From contig CALSOO010000005.1 in assembly GCA_943787985.1 (NCBI GenBank), positions 310,001 through 374,000 on the forward strand: DNA of 64,000 bases. Reading direction: 5' to 3'. Both the position numbers and the translations under genes were made by a program. Of this stretch, positions 33,763 through 42,449 are shown piece after piece. Under the pieces are notes generated by a model. The model was not told where the DNA came from. It saw nothing but the letters and a program-made list of their open reading frames with translations, and made no database searches. The DNA is from an uncultured Paracoccaceae bacterium (GTDB lineage: Bacteria > Pseudomonadota > Alphaproteobacteria > Rhodobacterales > Rhodobacteraceae). The stretch's first letter is position 1; each line of letters starts with the position of its first letter.

Positions 33763-34361
33763 TGCCCCTAACCCACTTGTACCAGGAATTTGGATTAAAA
33801 CCGAACGGCGCCTCCGATGGAGTCGAGATCAATGATCTTGAACTGGAAGAACAAAAGCTCGAAGCCTTTGAAAATGGGTATCAAGCCGGTTGGGATGATG
33901 CGGTAAACGCGCAAGTTACGAGCCATACAAGAATATCTTCAGATTTTGAGAAAAACTTGCAAGAAATGTCGTTCAGCTTTCACGAAGCGCGGGCCTCCTT
34001 AACAAAGTCTTTACAGCCTTTGTTCAGCGATATTGTAGATACTTTACTTCCCAGCATCGCGAGGAAATCGATTGGCGGACACGTCGTTACCCAACTGACA
34101 GAGATGAGCAAAAAACAGCTCGATCAATCTATTGAAATTACTGTTTCACCTTCCAGCATCGAAGCTATTGAAATGCTTGTCGAAAACACGATTCAAGAAC
34201 CATTCATCATAGTCGGTGACGCAAACTTGGGTGAAGGCCAAGTATATCTTCGCGTCGGTTCGGAAGAGCGCAAAATCGACCTGGACCAAGTGGTCGAAGC
34301 CGTTGGCGCTGCCTTAACTACTTTCTTCAATTCCCAAGAACAGGACAAATCTCATGGTTGA
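33762..34361 (+). CDS. fliH: flagellar export ATPase regulator FliH
   Basis: The 199-residue protein has an acidic N-terminal segment with ENGYQAGWDDAVNAQ, a central helical region, and a C-terminal domain with SPSSIEAIEMLVENTIQEPFIIVGDANLGEGQVYLRVGSEERKIDLD, consistent with FliH/YscL. FliH binds FliI and links the ATPase to the C-ring. Its ATG shares a base with the fliF stop (TAATG), and its end overlaps fliN. Assignment rests on position and pattern, because FliH is weakly conserved. Confidence 0.78.
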   Translation: MPLTHLYQEFGLKPNGASDGVEINDLELEEQKLEAFENGYQAGWDDAVNAQVTSHTRISSDFEKNLQEMSFSFHEARASLTKSLQPLFSDIVDTLLPSIARKSIGGHVVTQLTEMSKKQLDQSIEITVSPSSIEAIEMLVENTIQEPFIIVGDANLGEGQVYLRVGSEERKIDLDQVVEAVGAALTTFFNSQEQDKSHG

Positions 34362-34644
34362 TGTTCCCGAGCCTCAGACACTGGCAGCCGATACTGGCAA
34401 TCCCTTTACCGCTGTCCCGATTGAGATCACGGTTTCTGTTGGAAAAGCGCGACCGTTGGTGAGGGATCTTGTGATGCTCGGCGCCAATGCTGTGCTCACT
34501 TTGGACAAACGCATTGATGATCCCGTGGATCTTTTCGTTGGCGACAAATTGATTGCACGCGGCATGCTTGAAGAGGACGAGGAAAACGACAGTGGCCAAC
34601 TTGTTGTCCGTTTAACCGAAATTATGAACCTTCAGTCAGATTAG
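34354..34644 (+). CDS. fliN: flagellar C-ring switch protein FliN
   Basis: The 96-residue protein contains the SpoA domain: PIEITVSVGKARPLVRDLVMLGANAVLTLDKRIDDPVDLFVGDKLIARGML. FliN forms the lower C-ring with FliM and binds FliH. It overlaps fliH by 8 bases. Its partner fliM is not in the window. Confidence 0.93.
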   Translation: MVDVPEPQTLAADTGNPFTAVPIEITVSVGKARPLVRDLVMLGANAVLTLDKRIDDPVDLFVGDKLIARGMLEEDEENDSGQLVVRLTEIMNLQSD

Positions 34645-34656
34645 AGACGAGCAGAT

Positions 34657-35388
34657 ATGTCGCGCATTCTCTTTTTTAACATAGTTTTGTTAACCATGTT
34701 CTGGCCTGAAATGTCTTTGGCACAAGATATTTCAATCTCACTGGGTGATGAAAACTCGATCAGCGCCCGTACTATACAACTATTCGCACTCATCACTGTC
34801 CTCAGCATCGCACCTGGCCTCGCGATAATGGTCACGTGCTTCCCATTCATCGTAACTGTTCTTTCAATCCTGCGTCAGGCCATTGGACTTCAGGCATCTC
34901 CTCCCAATATGCTGATCGTCAGCCTCGCGCTTTTTCTGACATATTTCGTCATGGAACCAGTATTTACAGAGGCTTGGGTGAATGGATTACAACCACTTAC
35001 AACTGAGTCTATCGATGCCGAAACCGCGTTTTTTAGGACACTAGAGCCGTTTAGAGAATTTATGGCGGCTCGGATGGATCCTGATACTTTTGCCGCGATG
35101 GCAGACTTAAGGCCCGATACACTTGGAATGGAACTCTCCCCGGAAGCGCCACTTTCCGTTTTGGTTCCAAGCTTTTTACTTTCGGAGATCGCACGCGCAT
35201 TTCAGGTTGGCTTCCTGATTTTTCTACCGTTTCTGGTCATCGACCTGGTTGCTGCAGCTGTATTAATGTCTATGGGCATGATGATGGTACCACCGGCGAT
35301 CGTTTCGCTGCCGTTCAAGCTTGCATTTTTTGTGGTAGCCGATGGATGGAGCCTGATCGCAGGAAGCCTTGTGCGAAGCTACTTTTAA
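34657..35388 (+). CDS. fliP: flagellar export channel protein FliP
   Basis: The 243-residue protein has a signal peptide (MSRILFFNIVLLTMFWPEMSLA) and four membrane helices. Family motifs are IAPGLAIMVTCFPFIVTVLSILRQAIG and LVPSFLLSEIARAFQVGFLIFLPFLVIDLVAAAVLMSMGM. With FliQ and FliR it forms the export gate. It is the last flagellar gene of the cluster and converges with gmd 5 bases away. Confidence 0.95.
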   Translation: MSRILFFNIVLLTMFWPEMSLAQDISISLGDENSISARTIQLFALITVLSIAPGLAIMVTCFPFIVTVLSILRQAIGLQASPPNMLIVSLALFLTYFVMEPVFTEAWVNGLQPLTTESIDAETAFFRTLEPFREFMAARMDPDTFAAMADLRPDTLGMELSPEAPLSVLVPSFLLSEIARAFQVGFLIFLPFLVIDLVAAAVLMSMGMMMVPPAIVSLPFKLAFFVVADGWSLIAGSLVRSYF

Positions 35389-35393
35389 TATAG

Positions 35394-36512
35394 CTACTTC
35401 TCAGTGCTCAATGCCGCATTGTATCCATGTTCGCGCAACAAGGCGCTTTGCTTTGCTATCCGCAAATCTTCTGCGACCATCTCTACACACATCTCGTGCG
35501 TGGAAATTTGCGGCTCCCAACCCAATACGGACTTGGCTTTTGAAGGATCTCCCAAAAGAGTTTCCACTTCGGATGGTCGGAAATATCGTGGATCAATCCG
35601 CAAAATCGTATCACCAACATTCACGTGAGATGCTTGATCACCCTCGATGTGGTCAACGATTCCTATCTCATCAACGCCAGCCCCTTCGAAACGTAAAGTA
35701 ATCCCTAGCTCGGCGGCTGACCACTCAATGAACTGTCGAACCGAATATTGTTTGCCTGTTGCAATGACAAAATCCTCGGCAGCGTCTTGCTGCAGCATCA
35801 TCCATTGCATTCGAACATAATCTTTTGCATGCCCCCAGTCCCGCAATGCATCGATGTTGCCCATGTAAAGACATGGCTCTAACCCAAGAGCGATGTTGCA
35901 CAAAGACCGCGTAATTTTCCGCGTCACAAACGTCTCACCGCGCCGTGGGCTCTCATGGTTAAACAAAATGCCATTGCAAGCGTACATTCCATAAGATTCA
36001 CGATAATTAACGGTCATCCAATAGCTATACAGTTTGGCCACAGCATAAGGACTACGTGGATAAAACGGCGTTGTCTCTTTTTGTGGCGTCTCTTGAACCA
36101 ATCCATACAACTCTGAAGTTGATGCCTGATAGAACCGCGTTTTTTTCTCTAACCCTAGCAAACGAATCGCTTCCAGCATCCGCAACGTCCCCAAACCGCT
36201 TACATCAGCTGTATACTCGGGGCTCTCAAAGCTCACTGCGACATGGCTTTGGGCGCCAAGGTTGTAAACTTCATCGGGCTGCACTTCTTGAATGACACGC
36301 GTCAAATTCGACGAATCCGTCAAATCTCCATAATGAAGCTTCAAACGTGCATCGGGCACATGCGGATCTTCAAAAATATGGTCGATGCGCTGCGTATTGA
36401 AAGAAGAAGAACGGCGTTTGATCCCATGAACTTCGTACCCTTTTTCTAAGAGAAACTCGGCAAGGTATGACCCATCCTGGCCTGTGATCCCTGTAATAAG
36501 TGCTTTTTTCAT
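35394..36512 (-). CDS. gmd: GDP-mannose 4,6-dehydratase
   Basis: The 372-residue short-chain dehydrogenase converts GDP-mannose to GDP-4-keto-6-deoxymannose, a precursor of fucose, rhamnose or perosamine in surface polysaccharide. It has the NADP motif [37 protein letters not shown], and the YxxxK catalytic pair in [16 protein letters not shown]-fucose synthase or a GDP-perosamine synthase usually sits next to it; neither is seen here, so it stands alone between the flagellar cluster and a DUF2853 gene. Confidence 0.95.
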   Translation of the reverse strand: MKKALITGITGQDGSYLAEFLLEKGYEVHGIKRRSSSFNTQRIDHIFEDPHVPDARLKLHYGDLTDSSNLTRVIQEVQPDEVYNLGAQSHVAVSFESPEYTADVSGLGTLRMLEAIRLLGLEKKTRFYQASTSELYGLVQETPQKETTPFYPRSPYAVAKLYSYWMTVNYRESYGMYACNGILFNHESPRRGETFVTRKITRSLCNIALGLEPCLYMGNIDALRDWGHAKDYVRMQWMMLQQDAAEDFVIATGKQYSVRQFIEWSAAELGITLRFEGAGVDEIGIVDHIEGDQASHVNVGDTILRIDPRYFRPSEVETLLGDPSKAKSVLGWEPQISTHEMCVEMVAEDLRIAKQSALLREHGYNAALSTEK

Positions 36513-36765
36513 GGCAGCGCCCTTTCGTTTGGACTGTTCCTAAGTCTATCAGAACAGGCCTGCAATGGGCTACGATGAATGCATGCTCCTGGAATGACGG
36601 CACAGTAAACGTGCAAAGGGTAATGCAAAAATGCCAAAGTGCGACTTGGCCTGCGCAGGGTCATGCTGACGGCTTGTGAAATTTCCCCTTTGTTTTGGGC
36701 GGATGGGCCATTGCGCTTCACTCCAAGGCCAAGTGAACGGCCAAGTCCAAGGTGGGAGAATTCAA

Positions 36766-37107
36766 ATGGGCAAGAGAGACGATCTGATTGTACAGTACGC
36801 GGACGATCTGAAAAACAAGTGCAGCATGACGCCGGATATGAACCTATTGACTAAAGTGGCAATTGGCTGTGGTCCATCAATCTATAACGCTGATGCCTCA
36901 ACTGTCGCCGGAAGCCAGAAGTCCGAGCTTGAGACAGTCAAAAACAACTTCCTGATCAAGAAGCTTGGGTTGAAAGATGGCCCGGAGTTAATGGAAGCAA
37001 TCAACAAAGTTATCGAAATCTACGGCAAGTCAGAGCGGAACAAGTACCGCGCCGTTGTGTACTACATGCTGACAAACCACTTCGGCAAAGAGTCTGTCTA
37101 CAGCTAG
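36766..37107 (+). CDS. DUF2853 family protein
   Basis: This 113-residue cytosolic protein starts at ATG 36766 with GGGAGA upstream; the open frame above this lacks family similarity. The sequence MGKRDDLIVQYADDLKNKC, VAIGCGPSIYNADASTVAGSQKSELETVKNNFLIKKLGL matches the small DUF2853 family, for which no function is known. The upstream region carries GGCCAAGT at 36727 and again 12 bases later at 36739. A small hairpin follows the stop. Confidence 0.82.
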   Translation: MGKRDDLIVQYADDLKNKCSMTPDMNLLTKVAIGCGPSIYNADASTVAGSQKSELETVKNNFLIKKLGLKDGPELMEAINKVIEIYGKSERNKYRAVVYYMLTNHFGKESVYS

Positions 37108-37125
37108 ACCTTTGTATTCATTTGG

Positions 37126-37150
37126 GGCCTGGTTGGTTAAGCAGGCCTTT
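37126..37150 (+). terminator. terminator after DUF2853 gene
   Basis: GGCCTG (37126-37131) and CAGGCC (37142-37147) form a perfect 6-bp stem with a 10-base loop, followed by TTT and then ATGTTTT. It lies 18 bases after the stop codon. Termination strength looks moderate. Confidence 0.55.
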
Positions 37151-37288
37151 ATGTTTTACAGCGTCTTTGAGTAACTACAAAATTGCTTTTGGGCCGCTAG
37201 TGCGGTACCTGTTGTGTGTCCGGCCAGTATGGCCAGAACCGATATACGAACGTGTGTGGTGGCTATGGGAGCACGCGGGGTGATCTAA

Positions 37289-37320
37289 GGGTTCTGGCTT
37301 TTTTGTCAGAACCCTTTTTT
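37289..37320 (+). terminator. intrinsic terminator in the gap before the IS remnant
   Basis: GGGTTCTG (37289-37296) and CAGAACCC (37307-37314) form a perfect 8-bp stem with a 10-base loop, followed by six Ts. It is well formed but has no coding gene directly upstream. The 140 bases between 37151 and 37288 hold no recognisable gene; they could encode a short untranslated RNA or be leftover IS-flanking sequence. Confidence 0.65.
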
Positions 37321-37370
37321 CTTGCACCCAAATGTCCAAGTCGCCCGCACTGAGCAGACGACAACGCCCC

Positions 37371-37520
37371 TCTCGTGATATTGCGATGCACTGCGGGGCA
37401 GTGATCGAGATCATGTTTGGCCGTTTGAAAGACTGGCGCCGCGAGGCAACCCGTTATGATCGATGTCCGAAGGAGTTCCTGTCCGCCATCGCGCTCGTTG
37501 CAAACGTCATATTCCGGTTG
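37371..37520 (+). pseudogene. IS5-family transposase remnant (C-terminal fragment)
   Basis: The translation contains VIEIMFGRLKDWRREATRYDRCPKEFLSAIALVANVIF, matching the C-terminal end of IS5-type DDE transposases, including the catalytic Glu region (IEIMFGRLKDWRR). Only about 50 residues remain; the start and the first two catalytic residues are absent. The frame runs on past the usual end, as if the stop codon were lost. It ends about 12 bases from the EVE gene stop, so an old insertion decayed here. No terminal repeats were recognised. Confidence 0.75.
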
Positions 37521-37532
37521 CGGGCTCTTAGC

Positions 37533-37955
37533 CTAATCAGCAGGAATACCGGCAAGTTCGCAAACAATGTTCCACTCTTGCTCTGTCACGGGTTGAACAG
37601 ACAATCGAGAACTACGCACCAAAGCCATTTCATTAAGCCGACCATCTGACTTGATCGTTTCCAAGTTCACAGGGCGAAGGACAGGCCGCACCGCTTTGAT
37701 ATCCACGCATTCCCAACGCGGATCATCGGTTGAGCTGTCAGGGTGTGCTAATGCGCAAACCTCCACGATGCCAACGACGGCTTTCTCCTTCTGCGAATGG
37801 TAGAAGAAGCCCAGATCACCGACCTTCATATCTCGCATAAAATTACGTGCTTGATAGTTACGAACGCCATCCCACTCTTCGCCAACGGCGCCTTTGGCAA
37901 CTTGCTGATCCCAGCTCCAAGCCGAAGGTTCAGACTTAAACAGCCAATACGCCAT
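37533..37955 (-). CDS. EVE domain protein
   Basis: The 140-residue protein starts at ATG 37955, sharing a base with the preceding stop (TAATG). It has the EVE/PUA-like pattern MAYWLFKSEPSAWSWDQQ, GVRNYQARNFMRDMKVGDLGFFYHS and VVGIVEV. EVE domains bind modified bases in RNA or DNA; the exact role of this stand-alone form is not established. It ends the operon tsaD-gpsA-yciI-EVE. The old IS remnant lies just beyond its stop. Confidence 0.88.
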   Translation of the reverse strand: MAYWLFKSEPSAWSWDQQVAKGAVGEEWDGVRNYQARNFMRDMKVGDLGFFYHSQKEKAVVGIVEVCALAHPDSSTDDPRWECVDIKAVRPVLRPVNLETIKSDGRLNEMALVRSSRLSVQPVTEQEWNIVCELAGIPAD

Positions 37956-38227
37956 TATCCGATAACCTTGTTCCATGCCTGTAGCGTCACGTTTTGAAAC
38001 AGACCTGCCTGGCCATAAGGATCGCTTGCGGCCCATGTTTGTGCGGCTTCCATGTCAACAACATCCAACACAATCAAAGACCCGCACATCTCACCCTCGG
38101 CATCCAAAAACGGACCGGCCTGAACGACGGCCTCCGAGCTTTTAAGATAAGCCACATGCGCATCACGGTTTGCTTTGCGCACGTCCAGAGCACCTTTTTT
38201 ATCGTAAGCCATCAAAGCTATAAGCAT
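37955..38227 (-). CDS. YciI family protein
   Basis: The 90-residue protein MLIALMAYDKKGALDVRKANRDAHVAYLKSS, AGPFLDAEGEMCGSLIVLD and ASDPYGQAGLF has the YciI-like ferredoxin fold pattern with His and Asp in conserved places. No reaction is established for this subgroup. It starts one base after the gpsA stop and overlaps the EVE gene by one base. Confidence 0.88.
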   Translation of the reverse strand: MLIALMAYDKKGALDVRKANRDAHVAYLKSSEAVVQAGPFLDAEGEMCGSLIVLDVVDMEAAQTWAASDPYGQAGLFQNVTLQAWNKVIG

Positions 38228-38228
38228 G

Positions 38229-39182
38229 TCATTCTTCCTTTAAAGGGCGTGACATCAACGCAGTCACTGCCGTTTCCACATCCATCTTTGTCTCAACCAA
38301 CGCGGCAACTGTCTGCGTAATTGGCATATCCAATTTCTCTTCATCTGCAAGCGCCTTGAGGGCCAAAGCCGTACTTGCCCCCTCAACGGTTACGCTCCTG
38401 TCAAACCCCACATTGGAGCCAATGGAAATACCGTAGCGGTAATTTCGCGACCCCTCTGAGGTACACGTCAGCGCAAGATCGCCAAACCCTGATAACCCCG
38501 CAAGCGTCGAAGGGTCCGCACCACGGCTCACTGCAAAACGGCTCATTTCGGCAAATCCCCGGGTCATCAAGGCAGCACGTGCGCTGTGTCCCAGCCCAGC
38601 TCCGGTGGTCACACCACATGCAATGGCCATCACATTCTTTAAGGCGCCGCCTAAAGTCGCTCCCTGAACGTCGCTGGTGCGATAGAGGCGTAAACTCGCT
38701 GTCGAAAGCGCCTCTTGGAGATGCAGACCGGTGGCATTGTCCGCACACGCAAGGGTCAGCGCAGTTGGCAAGCCATTGGCGATGTCCGCTGCAAAACTGG
38801 GGCCGGTCAATATCGCTGGTACTGATGATGGAACGGCTTGCGCAATGAGATCAACAGCGCCAAGGCGGGTCTTCAGGTCAATACCCTTACAGCAAGCAAC
38901 CAAAGTTCGCCGCGCAAATACATCGCTATACTTTTCCAACAGGGGCAAAATCTGCTGCATCGGAACAGCCAAAAGCATCACATCATGTGAGGTCATTTTG
39001 TCCGTGACGCGTAATCCCTTAGGAAAAATCGCAGTGGGCAAACGGCGTTGATTCATGCCCATCGCATTCATCTCTTGGACGTGATCTGCATCGCGGGCCC
39101 AAAGGGTAACGGGCGATTTTCGCGCCAATGCAATGGCCAAGCCCGTACCAAACGCACCGGCACCAACGACCGCAACACTCAC
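38229..39182 (-). CDS. gpsA: glycerol-3-phosphate dehydrogenase [NAD(P)+]
   Basis: The 317-residue enzyme reduces dihydroxyacetone phosphate to sn-glycerol 3-phosphate, the backbone for phospholipids. It has the N-terminal nucleotide motif [16 protein letters not shown], the catalytic lysine region [13 protein letters not shown] and the substrate region [15 protein letters not shown]. Its ATG overlaps the tsaD stop. Confidence 0.95.
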   Translation of the reverse strand: MSVAVVGAGAFGTGLAIALARKSPVTLWARDADHVQEMNAMGMNQRRLPTAIFPKGLRVTDKMTSHDVMLLAVPMQQILPLLEKYSDVFARRTLVACCKGIDLKTRLGAVDLIAQAVPSSVPAILTGPSFAADIANGLPTALTLACADNATGLHLQEALSTASLRLYRTSDVQGATLGGALKNVMAIACGVTTGAGLGHSARAALMTRGFAEMSRFAVSRGADPSTLAGLSGFGDLALTCTSEGSRNYRYGISIGSNVGFDRSVTVEGASTALALKALADEEKLDMPITQTVAALVETKMDVETAVTALMSRPLKEE

Positions 39183-40276
39183 GCTTTGGCCCCCTTTTTG
39201 CCACTGCCCAACATAGGCTGACTGCGGGTATCGAGCGGCATTCGTGGTTTCGCTGAAAGCGTCATGTCATCGGCTTCCCGTACGGGCATTTGCGCTAAGG
39301 CTGCAAAGGCAATCATCGCTGCATTGTCGGTGCACAAGCGCAATGGCGGAGCAACAAAAGCTGCGTCCACCTCATGACAAACAGTCTCTAATGCGGAACG
39401 AATAGTCATGTTTGAAGCCACACCGCCTGCAACACATAGCGTCGGCACAGACGGCCCGATTTCCAAATATATTTGCAATGCGCGCTTGGATTTCACCGCC
39501 AAAACCTGTGCAACAGCTGCCTGAAAACCAGCCGCCAGATCAGATTGATCTTGGGCGCTCAGCCCGCCTTTTTCGGCGACAACGCTATCACGCGCCCGCA
39601 GCGCAGCGGTCTTTAGACCCGAAAAAGACATATCGCAATCAGGTCGATCCAAAAGCGGACGCGGCAACGCAAACCGCTTTTCGTCACCAGCCAAAGCAGC
39701 GCGTTCAATTGATGGCCCCCCGGGTTGCACAAGGCCAATCAACCGCGCAACTTTGTCAAAGGCTTCGCCAGGGGCATCGTCAATCGTGCCGCCCAATCGC
39801 TCGAAAGTCATTGCGTCATGCGCAATCAAAAACTGACAATGGCCGCCAGACACCAACAGCATCAAATATGGGAACGTGACGTTATCCGTGAGCCTTGGCG
39901 TCAATGCGTGACCCGCCAAATGGTTTACGCCGTAAAGCGGTAACGATCGCGCGGTGCTTATCCCTTTCGCCAGCATCACACCCGACACAACCCCACCGAT
40001 CAGCCCCGGACCTGCCGTGACTGCAATTGCGTCGATATCTTCAAGGGTCAATTCGGCTTCGGCCAACGCCTGCACGACGCTCACATCCAATTTTTCCGCA
40101 TGCGCGCGCGCGGCAATTTCGGGTACCACACCACCAAAGGCCGCATGCAATTCGGTCTGGCCAACGACGATAGAAGACAGAACCTCTGCACTGCCTCCAG
40201 CCGTGCCGCGCACCACAGCGGCGGCTGTGTCATCACAGCTGCTCTCAATCCCCAGAATATTCATCTGTTCGGTCAT
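39179..40276 (-). CDS. tsaD: tRNA N6-adenosine threonylcarbamoyltransferase TsaD
   Basis: This enzyme transfers the threonylcarbamoyl group to A37 of ANN-decoding tRNAs, together with TsaB and TsaE. It has [16 protein letters not shown] at the N-terminus, the metal-binding HAE in [10 protein letters not shown] with a second His in GVNHLAGHA, and [12 protein letters not shown] 40276 (MTEQMNILG), with GGAG 8-11 bases upstream, was chosen over an ATG at 40288, giving 365 residues. tsaE is at 52324; tsaB is not in the window. Confidence 0.95.
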   Translation of the reverse strand: MTEQMNILGIESSCDDTAAAVVRGTAGGSAEVLSSIVVGQTELHAAFGGVVPEIAARAHAEKLDVSVVQALAEAELTLEDIDAIAVTAGPGLIGGVVSGVMLAKGISTARSLPLYGVNHLAGHALTPRLTDNVTFPYLMLLVSGGHCQFLIAHDAMTFERLGGTIDDAPGEAFDKVARLIGLVQPGGPSIERAALAGDEKRFALPRPLLDRPDCDMSFSGLKTAALRARDSVVAEKGGLSAQDQSDLAAGFQAAVAQVLAVKSKRALQIYLEIGPSVPTLCVAGGVASNMTIRSALETVCHEVDAAFVAPPLRLCTDNAAMIAFAALAQMPVREADDMTLSAKPRMPLDTRSQPMLGSGKKGAKA

Positions 40277-40324
40277 GCCCAGCTCCATTGCGCGTCACAC
40301 AGCCACGAGGTATCATCCCGATCA

Positions 40325-41047
40325 GTGGCAAACAATGCAAAGCACCCGCAGGTCCCCCTGCTTTTGACCCGTCCTGTCGACAGCGGGCGCGCTTTCTTTG
40401 ATGCGCTTCCTTCAGAAACGGCCGCTCTTGTCAGCCCCTTGGAAACGCCGTTGATTGAAATTGTCCGTTCAAACACTCTCGCGCCAGACATGGATGCGGC
40501 CATCATCACATCCTCCAACGTTTTGCCCTTTGCAGGGGCAGGTCGAGGCCGAAAAGCCTATTGCGTCGGCGCTGCCACCACAGCCAAAGCGCAACACCGT
40601 GGTTGGGATGCGCAGAACATGGGGCTTACGGCTGATGCATTGGTATCCGCTTTGATTGCGACCCCTCCGTCTGAAGAACTGGTTCATCTAAGCGGGGAAC
40701 ACACGCGCGGCCATATTGCACAGCGCTTAAACCATTCCGGATTAAAGGTTGATCACGCAATTCTTTACACTCAGCGCCTCTTGCTTTTGTCCTCGGAAGC
40801 GGCGGCGTTGCTCGAAAGGGAAATCTCCGTCATCGTTCCCCTTTTTTCGCCACGCTCTGCGGCGCAGTTTGCGGCATGTGTCCAAAACTCGACGCGGGCT
40901 AACTTGTATGTTTTGGCGTTAAGCCCGGCAGTTGCAGCAGAAATTCGTCACGTAAAGAGCAGCATGTTGCATGTTTGCGCAGCACCTGAGCAAACGGCGA
41001 TGGTAGAATTGGTCAAAAACGTAGCAGAGCACCTGACCTTGGGTTGA
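40325..41047 (+). CDS. hemD: uroporphyrinogen-III synthase
   Basis: The 240-residue protein has LLLTRPVDSGRAFFDAL, AAIITSSNVLPFAG, AYCVGAATTAKAQHRGW and HLSGEHTRGHIAQRL, the pattern of HemD, which closes and flips the D ring of hydroxymethylbilane in heme and corrin synthesis. No in-frame ATG is available; GTG 40325 gives a sensible N-terminus but lacks a strong ribosome binding site. Its divergence from tsaD leaves 48 bases for promoters. hemC is not in the window. Mitofilin and hemY genes follow. Confidence 0.85.
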   Translation: MANNAKHPQVPLLLTRPVDSGRAFFDALPSETAALVSPLETPLIEIVRSNTLAPDMDAAIITSSNVLPFAGAGRGRKAYCVGAATTAKAQHRGWDAQNMGLTADALVSALIATPPSEELVHLSGEHTRGHIAQRLNHSGLKVDHAILYTQRLLLLSSEAAALLEREISVIVPLFSPRSAAQFAACVQNSTRANLYVLALSPAVAAEIRHVKSSMLHVCAAPEQTAMVELVKNVAEHLTLG

Positions 41048-41120
41048 GGGCAGGCAAAGCCCCGCGTAGACTGCGGTTAAGCACCTTTGGTGCGTGGGTG
41101 AGAATCGGGAAGGTTTAAGA

Positions 41121-42440
41121 GTGGCCAAGAAGAAAAACACACGCGTCAAAAAAGATGACGTTCACGCCAAGACAAGTGCACCCTCACAGGACAAGAAACC
41201 TGTCGACGAAACCTCGCAGGAGCCCGTTCTGGACGCTCCCGAGAGCCTCGCGACAGACGCCGACGAGGCAATTGCCATTATCGAACCGGCGGCTGCGGAA
41301 CCGGACACTCAGGCTGATGCCTCTGATGATACAGCTTCCGGAGATGAGGAAGCTGTCGATCAAACCCCGAACCATGATGACGGCGCACAATCTGAAGCTG
41401 GGGACGACACAGTCTCAGACACGCCCGAAGCATCAAGCGACATCCAAGAGCCCGAAACGTCTATCCAGCCAACGCCTGAACCACAGATTGCTGAACAGCG
41501 CAGCGGTATGATGCCACTCATCATCGGCGGCGTTGTCGCTGCGTTCCTCGGGTTTCTTGCGGCGCGTGCCGATCTGCTGGACAACTTCCTCCCGCCCTCT
41601 ATGCGCGCAGATGCTCCGGAAACAGATACACGGGCGCAACTTGAATCCCTTCAAGATGCGCTGGCACAAGCTAACGCCAAGATTGAAGCTCTTGAAGCCC
41701 GGCCAGAACCCGAACTCGCGCCGCAAGAAGCTGCCGAGTTTGACACAACGGCTTTGGATGCTTCCATTGCAGAATTGGCGGATCGGATCAGCACAATCGA
41801 AGCGCGCCCTGTCGGCGAAGCTGCACCCGCACCTGCCGCGCCAAACTACGACGCGGCCTTTAAGGCACTACAAGACACGGCAGCCGCGCAGCAGGCAGAG
41901 CTGGACCGATTGCTCCAAGACGCAAGACTTGTTGAGGAATCCAGCGAAGCCGCAGCAAACGCAGCCCTCGCCCGCGCCGCAGCCACACGGATTGTCGCGG
42001 CGGTTGAGACGGGTGCACCGTTTGATGCCGCCTTGGCAGATCTTGCGCAAACCGGTGTTGAAATTCCTGAAACGCTCACAGCGGCCGCAGCAACGGGCGT
42101 TGCCCAACTTTCCAAGCTACAAGAAGACGTATCCGATGCTGCGCGCTCAGCACTGGCAGCCGCTCGCAGCGCCGACACTGAAGGCGGTTTGGGAAGCTTT
42201 TTGCAAAGGCAATTGGGCGCGCGTTCGGTCACACCCAGAGAAGGGTCTGATCCCGATGCAGTTCTTTCCCGCGTCGAAGCAGCCGTCCGCGAAGGGCGCC
42301 TGAATGATGCATTGGCAGAAGCAGACACGCTGCCACCAGAAGGACAAGCTGCGATGGCGGACTGGCTCGATGCCACCCGCGCACGCCTTGATGTAACAAC
42401 CGCAACCGAAGCGCTGATGCAGCGCCTTGCCGCGAACTGA
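41121..42440 (+). CDS. mitofilin/Mic60-family inner-membrane protein
   Basis: The 439-residue protein starts at GTG 41121 with GGAAGG upstream. It has an acidic, disordered N-terminus (about 1-130), one membrane helix (MMPLIIGGVVAAFLGFLAA), coiled coils (LESLQDALAQANAKIEALEA), and a C-terminal mitofilin-type domain (GARSVTPREGSDPDAVLSRVEAAVREGRLNDALAEADTLPPEGQAAMADWLDATRARLDV). Alphaproteobacterial Mic60 is the ancestor of the mitochondrial cristae-junction protein and sits in heme operons between hemD and hemY, exactly as here. It probably shapes the inner membrane. Confidence 0.88.
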   Translation: MAKKKNTRVKKDDVHAKTSAPSQDKKPVDETSQEPVLDAPESLATDADEAIAIIEPAAAEPDTQADASDDTASGDEEAVDQTPNHDDGAQSEAGDDTVSDTPEASSDIQEPETSIQPTPEPQIAEQRSGMMPLIIGGVVAAFLGFLAARADLLDNFLPPSMRADAPETDTRAQLESLQDALAQANAKIEALEARPEPELAPQEAAEFDTTALDASIAELADRISTIEARPVGEAAPAPAAPNYDAAFKALQDTAAAQQAELDRLLQDARLVEESSEAAANAALARAAATRIVAAVETGAPFDAALADLAQTGVEIPETLTAAAATGVAQLSKLQEDVSDAARSALAAARSADTEGGLGSFLQRQLGARSVTPREGSDPDAVLSRVEAAVREGRLNDALAEADTLPPEGQAAMADWLDATRARLDVTTATEALMQRLAAN

Positions 42441-42449
42441 GGAAATACA

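Noticed and set aside
37151-37288. tRNA gene before the terminator at 37289
   Set aside because: No T-loop GTTCGAA-type segment, acceptor stem or CCA end could be recognised.
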